Shown piece by piece: positions 29,261 through 39,592 of a stretch of 64,000 nt of DNA; the stretch's first letter is position 1; every line of letters starts with the position of its first letter. This DNA is from Paulinella micropora (lineage: Eukaryota > Cercozoa > Imbricatea > Euglyphida > Paulinellidae): positions 96,001-160,000 of the forward strand of contig WBZZ01000751.1 of the NCBI GenBank assembly GCA_019918135.1, given 5' to 3'. Position numbers and translations under genes: made by a program. The notes beneath the pieces are model-generated. The model was not told where the DNA came from. It made no database searches and worked only from the letters and a program-made list of their open reading frames with translations.

Positions 29261-30441
29261 TTAATCAGTAAACTCATTTAAAACTGTGTTGACGTCCGCC
29301 AGTGGTTTGTGCCTGATTTTTTCGAATTCGTGCTCCCAGATAAAAAACAGTCTAAACCCAGCCGGCATCGAGTCCTGGATGGAAGCGAGGCGCAGCATCG
29401 TTTCCTTGTACAGTACGCTGTTGAGCCGCTTGAGCGCGCTTGACCGCTCGTTATGTTTCGGGTGCTCGGGTGGGTAGCCGTGCCACGCGTTGCCCATGAA
29501 TTCAAACCCCACGTTGCGATCCTCGTCGTAGCCGTCAAGACGATACTTGCGTGGTCCAGGCACCTTGAACTCCCTGCCCGTTGTCTCGTCCTCGCCACGG
29601 CAAAAATGTACGTGCTGGATGTCCCAGCCTTGTTCTTCGAGCCTGTCCCACGCCAGGCATGCGACAACGGACGCTCCTGCTTTTGGCCTGGGGATGAGAC
29701 CTCGTAAAAACGCATGGCGCGCGCAGAGCCTACCTGGCTTGCCGCTCTCGTCCTTGAATCCTGCCTCTAGTTTGTCCTCGTCTGGACAGTCGATACATGG
29801 ACTCCTCGCGGTGTATGTTCCTCTCGCCCTCGCATGCACGGAACAAAGCTTTCCAGCATGACCATCCTCGTCCATGTAGTTTGCCTGGAGCTTGGCATCG
29901 TCAGGGCATTCCGTACACGGGGTCCTTCTTCTGTATGAGCCACTGGCGATAGCATGTGTCGCGCACAGTTTTTTGGGCGCCCTTCCTTGTCTGGGTAGTT
30001 TGCCTCGAGCTTGGCGCCTTGGGGGCAGTCAATGCACGGGTTCAGTGCAGAGTGTGTGCCTCTGGCCTTGGCGTGCTTAGCGCACAACTTGCCTGGACGG
30101 CCTTCCTCGTCTGGGTAGTTTGCATCGAGCTCGGTGCCCCTGGGACAGTCAATACAAGGTTTCTGTACCTTGTGTGTGCCCCTTGCTTTTGCGTGTGTTG
30201 CGCACAGCTTGTCGGGGCGACCTTCGTTGTCTGGGTAGTTTGCCTCGAGCTTGGTTCCTTCAGGGCAGTCGACACACGGTTTCAGTGTCTCGTGTGTTCC
30301 CCTAGCACGCGCGTGCTTCGCGCACAGTTTGTACTTGGCACCCGTTTCGTCCTTGTAGGCTGCTTGTTTTTTGGTATCCGGCGGACAGTCGCGGCAAAAC
30401 GACCTGTATGTCTTGGGCCTTCTTCTTGAGTGGTTCGTTCA
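29261..30441 (-). CDS. Cys/His-repeat protein with C-terminal endonuclease-like domain (two frame breaks)
   Basis: From ATG 30441 (MNEPLKKK). About six to seven tandem copies of a 40-residue motif of the type KLCAKHAKARGTH...PCIDCP...LEANYPDEEGR, each with one Cys-x2-His and one Cys-x2-Cys pair, so each could bind zinc. The C-terminal 130 residues include RNVGFEFMGNAWHGYPPEHP and LYKETMLRLASI..FFIWEHEFEKI, like a Vsr/restriction-endonuclease-fold nuclease with Glu and His near the active site. Frame changes fall near 30415 and at a run near 29965. Similar Cys/His repeats occur in large algal viruses. Possible role: sequence-specific DNA cutting or homing. Confidence 0.6.
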
Positions 30442-30589
30442 TGCCGGTTTTGTGGCAGTGTCACGGCCGCGACCGTTTCGCTTTTTCATTTGAAGCGAGA
30501 CAATTCAAATGGCCCGGCCGGACCCAAATCCAAAAAGGGCCAAAAAAAGTAACGGACACTGCCTTGGTCAAGGCTCACAAAAAGAAAAA

Positions 30590-31228
30590 ATGACTTCGAG
30601 AATGACAGAGGCCGAGCGACTGGTGGTCGACGCCCTGATCGACCGCAGGTTCAAGAGCCCCGCGTTCAACGACCTCGCGCCGACGATACCCGAACTGCTG
30701 GCGAGCTGTGTGTCGGTGACTGCGCGCAACAGCCAGCTCGTCGTACACGAGGGCAGCTGCCAGGTCTTCTGCGTGCCCGCTCCTTTTGTGTCGTGTTCGT
30801 TCCTCGACCTGGCCGTCCTGGTGCCACCGGTGGCGCGGCAGGTCATCTGCGCGGTGGCAGCGGAGCACTTGGCGCTGCGGTTGCTGCACCAACATCTGCC
30901 TGGCGACCTCGTCGGCCTCGTTACCGAGTTCGTGCGCCCCGTGCGCTATGAGCCCTTGCCGGCCGGCGCCTGGTCTACCGGCTGCGACCGACAGCAACAG
31001 AGCGTGTTTTTCAACATCCAGCTGCCTTTGTTAGACCTCGGCGGCCTGGGCCTGGCCGAGCGGTTTTACGAACCGTACCCTAGCGCCGGCCCGTTTGTAC
31101 CCCAGTTGGCGCAGGCCGTCGCCTCTCGGCGGCAGCGCTACTGGGCAGCGGCTGAACAAAATCTGAACGAACGCTTGAGGGCCTTTTTCAGCCAAGTAGA
31201 TAATCTTATTGAACAGTTTCTGTCTTAA
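30590..31228 (+). CDS. Hypothetical 212-aa protein
   Basis: Start at ATG 30590 (MTSRMTEAERLVVDAL) preferred over 30509. Leu/Val-rich, probably helical globular protein. The part LHQHLPGDLVGLVTEFVRP looks a little like the start of an F-box or a similar short helical domain, but I would not assign it. C-terminus ends in an acidic coiled helix (FFSQVDNLIEQFLS). No neighbours suggest a role. Confidence 0.5.
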   Translation: MTSRMTEAERLVVDALIDRRFKSPAFNDLAPTIPELLASCVSVTARNSQLVVHEGSCQVFCVPAPFVSCSFLDLAVLVPPVARQVICAVAAEHLALRLLHQHLPGDLVGLVTEFVRPVRYEPLPAGAWSTGCDRQQQSVFFNIQLPLLDLGGLGLAERFYEPYPSAGPFVPQLAQAVASRRQRYWAAAEQNLNERLRAFFSQVDNLIEQFLS

Positions 31229-31283
31229 GCTCGCCTTTTAATTGAAAAAAAACGTTCTTTGTCTCCCTCCCCTCCCTAATGTT

Positions 31284-33002
31284 TCAGCTGTGCACCGCCG
31301 CAGCCTCCAGGCGCCCGTTGCCCTCGTGCAGGTGACGGAAGAAGGCGGAGTAGATGCAGACATCATAGATCCCGCTGCGGAACCCGCGCTTGCCGCGCAC
31401 GTAGGTCTTGGGCAAGTAGTCGATGATCTGGGTGGTGGCGGTCTGGTCCTCGAACCCGACCGTAAAATGGAGCAGGTCGTCCTTGTCACAGATCAAGGGC
31501 TGGTCGTTGAGGTCCGTGAAGGTCGCGACGATGTTCCCGGTGGTGAAATCGGCCGCGCCTGCTTGGGCCAGCGAGATCTTGATGCCCTTGCTCTTGAGGT
31601 ACGAGTTTTTGGCCAAGAACGCGTTGATGCTGGTCCAGGCGGCAGTGTCGTCCAAGGCGTAGTGCCACTGGCTGGAGCCAACGGCCGCGTCAGTGTAGCC
31701 GGCGTTGCCGTCGATGTCCGCGATCATCAAGGTCACTCCGTCGTACTTGAAGGTCAAGCGGTTCAGGCTGTTGACTGTGACGGCGGCGGGCGGCGCCAGC
31801 TCCAGCGTGGTCTCGGTCGGCGCGGCGGCGGTGTTGAACACGAGGCGTTCCCGTGCTCCTACAAAGTGCTTGTAGCCGTCCATTTCTCCGTCGAGCATGC
31901 CCCGCAGATCGTTCGAGAACGGGATCACGTACACGTTGTTGCTGTTGGCAAAGACCTCGTTGAACAGTTCGTTGGCTGTGTGCTCCCTGAAATAGCGCTC
32001 ATTGACGGGAGTTCCTTGGCCAAGCTGGCTGCGCCCTTGCACGTCTTCCAGGTCGATCGTCGCGGTGTCTCCGAGCGCGTCGCACTTGAGCAGACGCCCG
32101 GTCGCTTCATAGGCGCGGTCGGGGGTGTAGGTGACGGCTCCGGCGCTGTAGCCGGTCTGGAGGCCCGAGCGGCGCAGGTACACAAACAAGGCACCCGACC
32201 GGTGATTGAACTGGTCCAAATCGACCGTGACTCTGGACGACGGCTGCATCACTTTGCCGTGATCGACGAATTGCACCCAGTCCACGTACTGGTGGCGCAA
32301 AGTCTTGCCGATCTTGTCCGGGTGCTTGCCCACCAGCAAACCGTTAGGCATGAGCGTGGACGAGGAGATCAGGCGCACTTCCTCCAGCGTCGCGGTACAA
32401 GGGGTGGTCTGCGCAGTCTGGTCCTCGACGAAGATCGAGCCGCGCGGGTAAAATCGGATTTCGATGTCTCCCCTTAGGTGGCTCAAATCGATATCGAGTC
32501 CGTTGATCAACAAGTGCACTATTGGCAAGTAGAACCACTGGACGTCGGTACTGTTCCACACGCGCGAGCTCAGGCGGCCGTACTTGTTCTGGTTGAGCAT
32601 GTCGTTGATGCTTGCCAGCGCCTCTTGGCTCAAGGTGTTCATCAGCAGGTGCAAGACATCGCCATAGTAACGAGCTAGCTCTTGACCGCTGAGCCTTTCG
32701 TAGAATTCGATACGCTCGAACCACTGGGTCACGGGCAGGACGCGGGCGTCGGTCGGTACGGCATTGCCGGCGGTCGCAAACTTGATCTCGAAGCGAAGAG
32801 TGGCGTCCTGGATGGCTCCTGGTGAGTTATTCTCGAGGATGAACGAGAAATAGGCAGTGTTATCGAGCGCGGCGGTGCTGGGCTTGGGCGTCATGATGGT
32901 CTGTGTCCAGACGGGGCGAGTGGGCATCTTGACGATGTGCTTCGGGGCCACCACGACCGCAGCGCCAGTCGTTGGGTCGCGGTCATTGGCGTGCACGAGC
33001 AT
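31284..33002 (-). CDS. Double-jelly-roll major capsid protein
   Basis: Main capsid protein, 572 aa from ATG 33002 (MLVHANDRDPTTG). N-terminal VWTQTIMTPKPSTAALD and FSFILENNSPGAIQDATLRF are followed by PVTQWFERIEFYE, LRGDIEIRFYPRGS, and in the second jelly roll YVIPFSNDLRGMLDGEMDG, the PLV-type strand-loop signature. The pattern is PLV/virophage-like and not the NCLDV type. A TATATAAGG box lies at about 33073-33081 on the plus strand, i.e. upstream of the gene. The frame is intact. Confidence 0.85.
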   Translation of the reverse strand: MLVHANDRDPTTGAAVVVAPKHIVKMPTRPVWTQTIMTPKPSTAALDNTAYFSFILENNSPGAIQDATLRFEIKFATAGNAVPTDARVLPVTQWFERIEFYERLSGQELARYYGDVLHLLMNTLSQEALASINDMLNQNKYGRLSSRVWNSTDVQWFYLPIVHLLINGLDIDLSHLRGDIEIRFYPRGSIFVEDQTAQTTPCTATLEEVRLISSSTLMPNGLLVGKHPDKIGKTLRHQYVDWVQFVDHGKVMQPSSRVTVDLDQFNHRSGALFVYLRRSGLQTGYSAGAVTYTPDRAYEATGRLLKCDALGDTATIDLEDVQGRSQLGQGTPVNERYFREHTANELFNEVFANSNNVYVIPFSNDLRGMLDGEMDGYKHFVGARERLVFNTAAAPTETTLELAPPAAVTVNSLNRLTFKYDGVTLMIADIDGNAGYTDAAVGSSQWHYALDDTAAWTSINAFLAKNSYLKSKGIKISLAQAGAADFTTGNIVATFTDLNDQPLICDKDDLLHFTVGFEDQTATTQIIDYLPKTYVRGKRGFRSGIYDVCIYSAFFRHLHEGNGRLEAAAVHS

Positions 33003-33101
33003 AGCTCTCTTTCCGGACGAAGGCACCACAGCCCCGCATACGCTCGCTTGCCACCGAACATCGTTTGGTCAATATATAAGGCAACCAGAAAATAAATTTA
33101 T

Positions 33102-33383
33102 TTATTTTTTGCCGGACAGGATCACGGCGGCCGAGATCGCGACGGCCCCGATCGCGAGCGGCACGGTCACGCCCATCGTGCGCGCGGTCTTCTGCCGGTC
33201 CTCCTTGTTGTGTTGCTTGTTCTCTCGGTCCTCATACTTGCGCCGGCCGATGCGCGCGCGCTTGGCGGCGTGTTCGTCGGCCGTGGCTTGCTTGGCCTCT
33301 TGTTTGGCCGTCTCTTTCTCTTGCCTTTCTGCCTTCTTCGCGGCCTGCTTGGCCGTCCGGCGTTCGCGAGCTCGCTTGCCCAT
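33102..33383 (-). CDS. Basic protein with C-terminal membrane anchor
   Basis: 93 aa from ATG 33383 (MGKRARERRTAKQAAKK). Residues 1-65 are a Lys/Arg/Glu helix; the last 25 (MGVTVPLAIGAVAISAAVIL then SGKK) form one TM. A tail-anchored, positively charged protein could link DNA or capsid to a membrane. Lies just upstream of the MCP in the same direction. Confidence 0.6.
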   Translation of the reverse strand: MGKRARERRTAKQAAKKAERQEKETAKQEAKQATADEHAAKRARIGRRKYEDRENKQHNKEDRQKTARTMGVTVPLAIGAVAISAAVILSGKK

Positions 33384-33430
33384 CGGTAGAGCTTTATTTA
33401 AAAAACATTCGTGCGCAAGATTAAAATTTT

Positions 33431-33958
33431 TTAATACGTAATGACCGTACATATTTTTGCCAGGAGAGCAGCAATTTCACCAAGGAAGGCTTGGTCCTGG
33501 CACAACTGTCTTTTAGCCACGAGGCGCTGCTGCAGCTGCTGGAGCTGCTCCGTGGGCGCGCGGAACTTGCAGGCGAGCTCGGCCCAGATTCCGGCCTCGG
33601 AGCGCACAAAGTCAGCGAGCTTTCCGTCCTTCCAAGCAGGCACGAACCATTTCCGTACGGCCTCGACTTGCTGCTCAAGACCTAGTCTCTGTAGCTGCTT
33701 CAGTTCCTTGATCTCCTCGAGCCGCAACAGCCCGTACTTTTGGAACACCATCTCCAGCGCACCGAACAGCTGCGCCAGCGCTTGTCTCTTGGTCTGTTGG
33801 GGGAGGACATCGTCGATGGGCACGTAGGCGTCTAGGTCAACAGCGGGCAGCTTTCTTGTTCTCGCTCTTTTCAGTAGCACTAGCAGGACCGCCAACACAG
33901 CGACCAGAATTCCCCACACAGCTAGGGCTTCTTCTGGTGTCACGACAGTAGTGGCCAT
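33431..33958 (-). CDS. N-terminally anchored helical protein
   Basis: 175 aa. One TM at about 10-30 (LAVWGILVAVLAVLLVLL), then an RARTRK stop-transfer and a long helical body (LAQLFGALEMVFQKYGLLRL). No family recognised. Neighbours are two other membrane proteins and the MCP, so a virion-membrane or assembly role is likely. Confidence 0.6.
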   Translation of the reverse strand: MATTVVTPEEALAVWGILVAVLAVLLVLLKRARTRKLPAVDLDAYVPIDDVLPQQTKRQALAQLFGALEMVFQKYGLLRLEEIKELKQLQRLGLEQQVEAVRKWFVPAWKDGKLADFVRSEAGIWAELACKFRAPTEQLQQLQQRLVAKRQLCQDQAFLGEIAALLAKICTVITY

Positions 33959-34002
33959 CTTCTTAAGTGAAGGACCACAAGTTTTAATTTTTGCTTTCTT
34001 TG

Positions 34003-34473
34003 TTAGAAGCGGTAGTGGCCCTCGCCGGCCGGGTTCAGGTAGTTTTCGTAGGCGTATTGCGACACGATTTCTGAGAGCGCGCCAAGCATAAAGAGCTGCT
34101 TGCCCGTGTCACCAGGCGCCATGTTCAGGCAGTAGCCGGCTAGCAGGCCCGGCATCACGCTGTAGATCAAACCACCGCCGACCACGTGCAGGGCCAAGGA
34201 AGGGTAACGGGCCAGCCGGCCCTCTTGTGTTGAATTGAGCACGCGGGACTGCAGCAAGTCCACAATCGTGGTCGTCGCGGCCGCGATGATGGCCATGCCT
34301 ACCGACTTGTCGACGGTCACGTCTCTGAGCCCGGGCACGCCCGCAAAAGAGATAGGGGCGTCCGTCTGCACGATTACCGGCGTCGCAAAGTAGGCGAACG
34401 CCGCGGCAGTAGCACTGCGCGCGATGTTCTCCATGCTAAAAGTGTCGCTGACGGTCCCGGCAATCCCGTCCAT
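34003..34473 (-). CDS. Multi-pass small membrane protein
   Basis: 156 aa starting MDGIAGTVSDTFSMENIAR. Hydrophobic stretches at about 20-35 (ATAAAFAYFATPVIV), 57-75 (VGMAIIAAATTTIVDLL), 95-115 (LALHVVGGGLIYSVMPGLLAGY) and a weaker one near 130. Intact frame. Similar short membrane proteins occur in PLV virion modules. Confidence 0.6.
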   Translation of the reverse strand: MDGIAGTVSDTFSMENIARSATAAAFAYFATPVIVQTDAPISFAGVPGLRDVTVDKSVGMAIIAAATTTIVDLLQSRVLNSTQEGRLARYPSLALHVVGGGLIYSVMPGLLAGYCLNMAPGDTGKQLFMLGALSEIVSQYAYENYLNPAGEGHYRF

Positions 34474-34529
34474 CCTGGTTGTTCTTCCGTATTAAAAAAC
34501 AGCGCCACAGAATTTAATATTTTTTTTAT

Positions 34530-35193
34530 TCATTGATTTACTGTCGGAGGGGCTGGGGTGTCTAGGTCTACTGCTGCTACGGTGGGAGAGGTGTTGCGGG
34601 CGTGCGCGATGGCCGCGGTTTGGGCCGTGATCAAGGCCAGCTCGGTGACGGGGTCAAGCCTCGTCATACCGATGCCGGCCTTGAGTTTGGCGCGCTCGAG
34701 CAAGAACAGCCACCGCTCGTTGGCAAAGCACTCGTCAGTCGTGCCGGCAATCTGGTAGCGCGTACGGCTTGCCACCAGGCGCTCGAGGCACGTCAGCCCT
34801 TGCTTCAAGGCCACGTTGGACATCTGGTCTACGGCCGAGTCGTCCAGCGCCTCTTCGGCCTCCTCCAGGATCGCGGGCAAACGCGCACGGGACACCTTGC
34901 GCAGCGCCCGTGGCTCGCAGGGGATCCCTGCCTTTTTGAGCTTGGGTGCAATCAGCTCTGATTTGCCGTAGGCGCACAGGAGCCGGTAGGCGGGTCGTCA
35001 CGCAAGGGCACCGTCTCGGCCTCCTCGAACCGCGGCTGCGTCAGCGGCGGCTGCTGGCGTTCTTTGGCTGTCACGCGCCGTCTTTTCTTGGGAGGGGGCT
35101 GAGTCGCGGGAGGAGCTGCAGCCCTTGGTCTGGTGGCAGCTCTTGCTTGCCGTCTTCCGCGGCCGGTGGCTCGAGATTGGCAAAAGGGTCCAT
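34530..35193 (-). CDS. Hypothetical protein with NLS-like N-terminus (two frame breaks)
   Basis: ATG 35193 (MDPFANLEPPAAEDG). The frame shifts near 35130 to a segment with PPPKKRRRVTAKERQQ (nuclear-localisation-like), then near 34990 to LLCAYGKSELIAPKLKKAG, then runs 34895-34530 (LPAILEEAEEALDDS and LFLLERAKLKAGIGMTRL). A helical four- to five-helix C-terminal domain is likely. No family recognised. The breaks are single-base. Confidence 0.45.
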
Positions 35194-35232
35194 CCGTTAT
35201 ACAAAAGAAGGACTCACAACTTTCTTTTTTTT

Positions 35233-35822
35233 TTACACGTCGCCTCTGCTCACTCAGTGCCCAATAGGCTCGTTGCTGGCCCTGTTGATGCCGACCAGCC
35301 GCGCACGTTGCCGTCCTCGCGCTCGAAGGCAGAGACCGAAGGGATTTGCTCCATTGCTCGTCGCGCATTTTCGAGGCCTGATATTCTTCGATCATTCTGG
35401 CCGCTTGCATACAGCCATTCCAGTCGTTACCATAACTGCGTCTGAGTTCGGTCAACCAGGGCTTCATAGTTTTGGCGTTCACCCGTGGCCCATCGTAGCA
35501 GTTGGTTTCGTGCAAGTCGGCGCCGTAGACTTCATCGATCTCGGCGCGGTACCGACAAGCAGAACGGCACCTTTGTACCACGACGACAGGCTGTTCTTGC
35601 TCAGGCGCTGGGCGATGCCTTTCATGCTTTTATGGTCTGTCTCACTTGGCATCTGGCATCCCATTGAGCGCACTGTAGATGATACTGCTGAGTGGCCAGT
35701 GCATCGGTCTTGACGACGGGGTCGGTCTGCGTACCGTGCTCCACTGCATCGTTGAGGTGCGCGCCCGACTTCTCGTCGGTGGTAGTCGCCAGGCGCACGG
35801 GTCCTCGTTGCGGGGCGGCCAT
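35233..35822 (-). pseudogene. Hypothetical gene with several frame changes
   Basis: Starts at ATG 35822 (MAAPQRGPVRLATTTDEKSG). Three consecutive frames seem to carry it: 35822-35640, 35640-35530 (SMKGIAQRLSKNSLSSWYKG) and 35560-35240 (RYRAEIDEVYGADLHETNCY then KPWLTELRRSYGNDWNGC). The last part reads like a DNA-binding helical domain. No family recognised. The number of breaks is higher than for its neighbours. Confidence 0.4.
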
Positions 35823-35870
35823 CTCTCTTCGTTTTGTTTAAATAGGGCCACCAGAGAATAAAAAAATTTT

Positions 35871-36134
35871 TTACTTGGCGCCGTTCAGGGCAGCTTCGCA
35901 TTGCCTGGCCTGTTCGGGTGAGATTTTCAGCAGGATCTGTGCGTCCTGCACCTTGGGCGGCGGGAAGATCTTTTCGAGTGGTGCCTCCTCGACCGTATTA
36001 TGCAGGGCCTCGAGCACTTTCTGTTCGGCCTGTGCCTCTTTCTGCCACTTGTGGCCGGCCTGCCTCAGTTCCTTTTCGCTCAGTTTGCCCAGCGCTAGCG
36101 CGAGCTGCGGGTTGAAGCTTTGCAAATGATGCAT
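35871..36134 (-). CDS. 87-aa hypothetical protein
   Basis: MHHLQSFNPQLALALGKL; two helices and a Pro-rich linker (IFPPPKVQDAQ). CCTGTAATTAAA sits directly before the ATG. Lies between two larger virion-type genes; unknown role. Confidence 0.55.
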   Translation of the reverse strand: MHHLQSFNPQLALALGKLSEKELRQAGHKWQKEAQAEQKVLEALHNTVEEAPLEKIFPPPKVQDAQILLKISPEQARQCEAALNGAK

Positions 36135-36175
36135 TTTAATTACAGGACGCTCAGAGAATTTAAAAACAGACTTTT

Positions 36176-39100
36176 CTAGTACGGTTTATGCCTTCGCGAG
36201 GTTCGTTTAATATTCTTCTCCTTCTTCTTCTTTTTCTTCTTGCCGCTCTCGTCGTCCGGCGGGGCCTCTTCTTGTTTCTCTGTCTCCTCCTCCTTGTCCG
36301 TGCGAGCCCTCTTGCTGGGACGGGACACTGCCGCCTCTGGCTCCACGGGGCTCTCTCGCCGGAGCTGAGTTCGTGCGCGACCCTTTCCCGCACCTGGCTC
36401 GTAAATTCGGCCATGACCTTACCGTCGTCCAGCGCATTACCCATCACTTCCTTGTGTGCGGCAAAAGAGTTGGCCAGCTCCGTGCCCGCGGCCAGCATCC
36501 TTTCTTCGACAGTGTTGTAGCGCCGGTTGCCGGCCAGCCGGTCGACGGCCGCTCTGAGGTTGTTGTTCAGGTACGACGTGATGTGGATGGCGAGCGCTCT
36601 GTTGACGAGCTCTTCGTCGCGGATGTTATCCTTCTTGTTGCCGAGTCCCTCGCGCAACGCAAATCGCTGCATGGCCAGAAAGTCCCTCTCTTGGTGGGCG
36701 ATCATGTACTCCCGTAGGGGCTCTGCGTAGTTCTTAAGTTTAGCCTCGCTCTCCTGTGCCTTCTTCTCGGCCGCCTCCGCCCTCTTGCGCAGCTCCTCCA
36801 TCTCTCCGCGCATCCGCTCGACCTCGCCGCCTCCGACCGCGGCCGAGACCACGCTAGTAACTTTGGCCGTAGCGGCGCTCAGCAGGGAGCCGAGTCTCTT
36901 GACTTCTCTCTGCAACAAGCCCTTCTTCTTGCCCATGTCGTCGGCCCGCTTTTGCGCGTCCTTGAGCTTCTTGCTGTCGGTCTTGGAAGCCTGCAGTACC
37001 GCCTTGTTTTTCTGTCCGACCAGGCGGTTGTACGCCTTGCGCATTTTCTCGATCTCCGCATCCTTCTCTGCGAGCTGCTCCTCCATCTCGTGCATGGCTG
37101 TCAGGCTCTCTGCAATCATGTTGTCCTGTTTGTCAAGCTGTTCGGTCGCCTTGTGTCTTTCGGCGATGCCCGAGTCGATAAAGGCGTCTTTCTCCAGCAA
37201 GGCCGCCTCTAGCTCGCGTATCTTGGCCTGTTTCTCGTCACGCTCCTGCTCGAGTTCTTTTAGTTTGGTCTCCACGGCGCCGCTGCCTTGCTGCAGGCGA
37301 TTGAGCTGCTCGACCGCTGCCTCCTCTTTTTCTTGTACACGGCGCAGCATTTCTTCTTGTGCTTTGCTTCTCTGTAACAGGTCGGCTATGCGCTGGTCCT
37401 TGGAGCTGAGCTCGGTTTCGAGTTGGTTGGTATGAAGTTGCGATTCCTGGAGCTGTTTCTCAACGGCCTGTTGCTGCTGCACCTGCTCGTCCAGCCTGGC
37501 CTTGGCCTTCTCGTACAGGGTGCGGCGCAGGTTGGCGAGCTTGGTCGCTCGCTTAGTTTCGTCCGCCGACCTTTCTTCCCGGCGGCCGTGTTCCATCTCA
37601 GCGTCGCGCAGTGCTTGCTGAGCGGCCTCGGCCTGTCTCTTGAGCTTGGTGACTTGTCCTTTCTGTGCGCTCAGCTTCTTGGCGAGCTCGGCCACCTTGT
37701 CTTCGGATGCCAGGTACGCCTCGGTCGCCTCGGCCATGCTCTCTTCGTGGCCGCTCTCTATTCGCTTGATCCTCTCTCTGATGAGGGCTGCCTTCTGTTT
37801 TTCGTCCCTGGCGGTTTCCTGTGCCGCCCTCACCTCCTCTTCCGCCCTTTTCCGCTCCCCCTCCACGAGGTTGATCTGCTGGTCTTGTTCTTGTATCTTG
37901 GCTTCCTGTTCTCGCATCTGCTGCTTGAGCTTGGTCAAGGCCGCCTGGGCGGCGCGTGCTTGGGCGATCCGCTTCCGGTCAAGCCTGGCCGCGTCCTCAG
38001 AGGTGGTGGCAACTTCCTTTTGCGCGCGGTGCAGCTCTGCCACTAGGTCCTGGTTGGCGGAGCCTAGCTCGGCTTTTTCCTTGTTGGTCCGATCCAACTC
38101 GCGCTGTACGTCTCCTAGCCGAAGCCTGTACTGCTCCAGCAACTGCTCGGTCTGGTCGTGGCGTTCCTTGTCGGTCTTGGCCTCGTCCCGGATCCTCTGG
38201 ACCTCGGTCTCTAGGGCGGCCGCCTCCGTCTGTGCCTGGGCCAGTGCCTGCTTGGTCTGGCCATGTTCGGCCTGCAGCTGCTGCATGTCCGCCTGTACTG
38301 CCTGCTTGTCTGCCTCTGCACTCGCTGCCGCCTGCTTGAGCTCTCGGTTCTCGGTGGCGGCGCGATCGTACCATTCCTGCACCTGCTGCTGGACGTCCAC
38401 GATGTTCTGCTCTTTGCGCGCCAGTTCCTGCTGTCTGGCTTGCATCTCCTGTGCGGCCTGGTTTACTAACCGCTCGCGCTGTTCGACGCTGGCCGCCTTG
38501 TTCTGTAGCTGCTGGCTAATAGTGATCAGGCGCTGCTCCCTCTCCTGGTCGCGTTGTTTGTGTTCTTCCCTGATCTGCCCGATGACTGTGCCCGCCTGCT
38601 CCTTGGCTTCTGCTAATTTTCGGAGGAAGGTTGTCTTGTTGTTGTCGAGTGTTTTTTGCAGCCTTTGGTTGAGTTCGAGCAGCCGCAGCTTTTCTGCCTC
38701 TGCCCGTTGGTGCTGCTGTTCCTTCTGTTTCTTTTCGAGCTCGAGCGCCTGCGCTCGCTCTCTGGCGCCGCGGAGCTCATCGTTCAGCGAGGCGACCTTG
38801 CTGTTCAAGCCAGCTACAGTGTTCTCGAACTCCCGTTTGTGCTCGGCTTCCAGCCGGGCCACCTCCGCCAGCGCCGCTGTGTGGGCCGCTTCCTGTGCTT
38901 GTCGTTCGTCTTTTTGTTCTCTGGGCTTCTTCGTTGGCTTGGGCCAGCCGATTCTCCCACTGCTGCTTGGCTTCCCTGGCGCGCGCCTCCTGTCCCGCGT
39001 CCTTGGCCGCGAGCGCCCGTTGCAGCTTTTCGTCCGCCTGGCGTATTTGCTCTTGTAGCCGCTGTTGTAGGCCTTGTGTCTCTGCCCGTTGGGCCTGCAG

Positions 39101-39592
39101 CTGTTTTTGTAGTTTCTCTATCTCAACCTGTGCTTGCTGTGCCGCCTGCTTGTTGTCAGCCTCCGTGGCAGCCTTGAGCTTTTTCTCCTGCTCGTCCAGC
39201 TTCGTCTGCAATTCCTGTACCTGCTGGGTAAGCTGTCCCTGTTGCTGCTGCCCCGCCTCCAGTTGCTCTTTGGCTTGGCGCAATTGCTCGCTCAGTCCGC
39301 TCACTTTTTGTCTGGCTTCTTTCAACTCCTGTACCTTGCCGGCTCTGTTTGCTTCTAGCAGCTGCAGCTTCTCTCTCGCTCGGTCCCGTTCCTTCTCGCT
39401 GGCACTCGAGCCGACTGCTAGCTGCTGCTTGAGGCGGTTGATCTCTCCTTTATTTTTGAGGTCCTCGTGCCTCCAGGCCGAGTCTAGCTGCGCCATCTGG
39501 TCGGCCGCATTTTGCAAGCCCTGTTCGAGTTCCTGGATTTGCCCGTCCCGGTGGCGGATTTCATCTGACGCCCAGACTATCACTGGGTCCAT
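36176..39592 (-). CDS. Giant coiled-coil protein (two frame breaks)
   Basis: About 1,140 residues from ATG 39592 (MDPVIVWASDEIRHRD). Nearly all is Gln/Glu/Lys/Ala heptad repeat. One break sits at an A5 run near 38918 (..EEAQRTK then DERQAQEAA in the other frame). The second, near 36362, shifts the end into ESPVEPEAAVSRPSKRARTD and a KKKKKKEKN tail, far more natural than the Arg-rich alternative. A folded helical module at about 36380-36700 (MLAAGTELANSFAAHKEVMG) precedes the tail. Perhaps a tape-measure, tegument or scaffold; no homology is claimed. The antisense strand has long open frames, caused by composition. Confidence 0.65.

Noticed and set aside
31242-32477. 411-aa plus-strand frame opposite the major capsid gene
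   Set aside because: It is the mirror of the well-supported MCP on the minus strand and has no recognisable motif.
37640-39058. Long antisense frames opposite the coiled-coil gene (Cys/Ser/Leu-rich)
   Set aside because: They mirror Gln/Glu/Lys/Ala codons of the sense gene; composition artefact.
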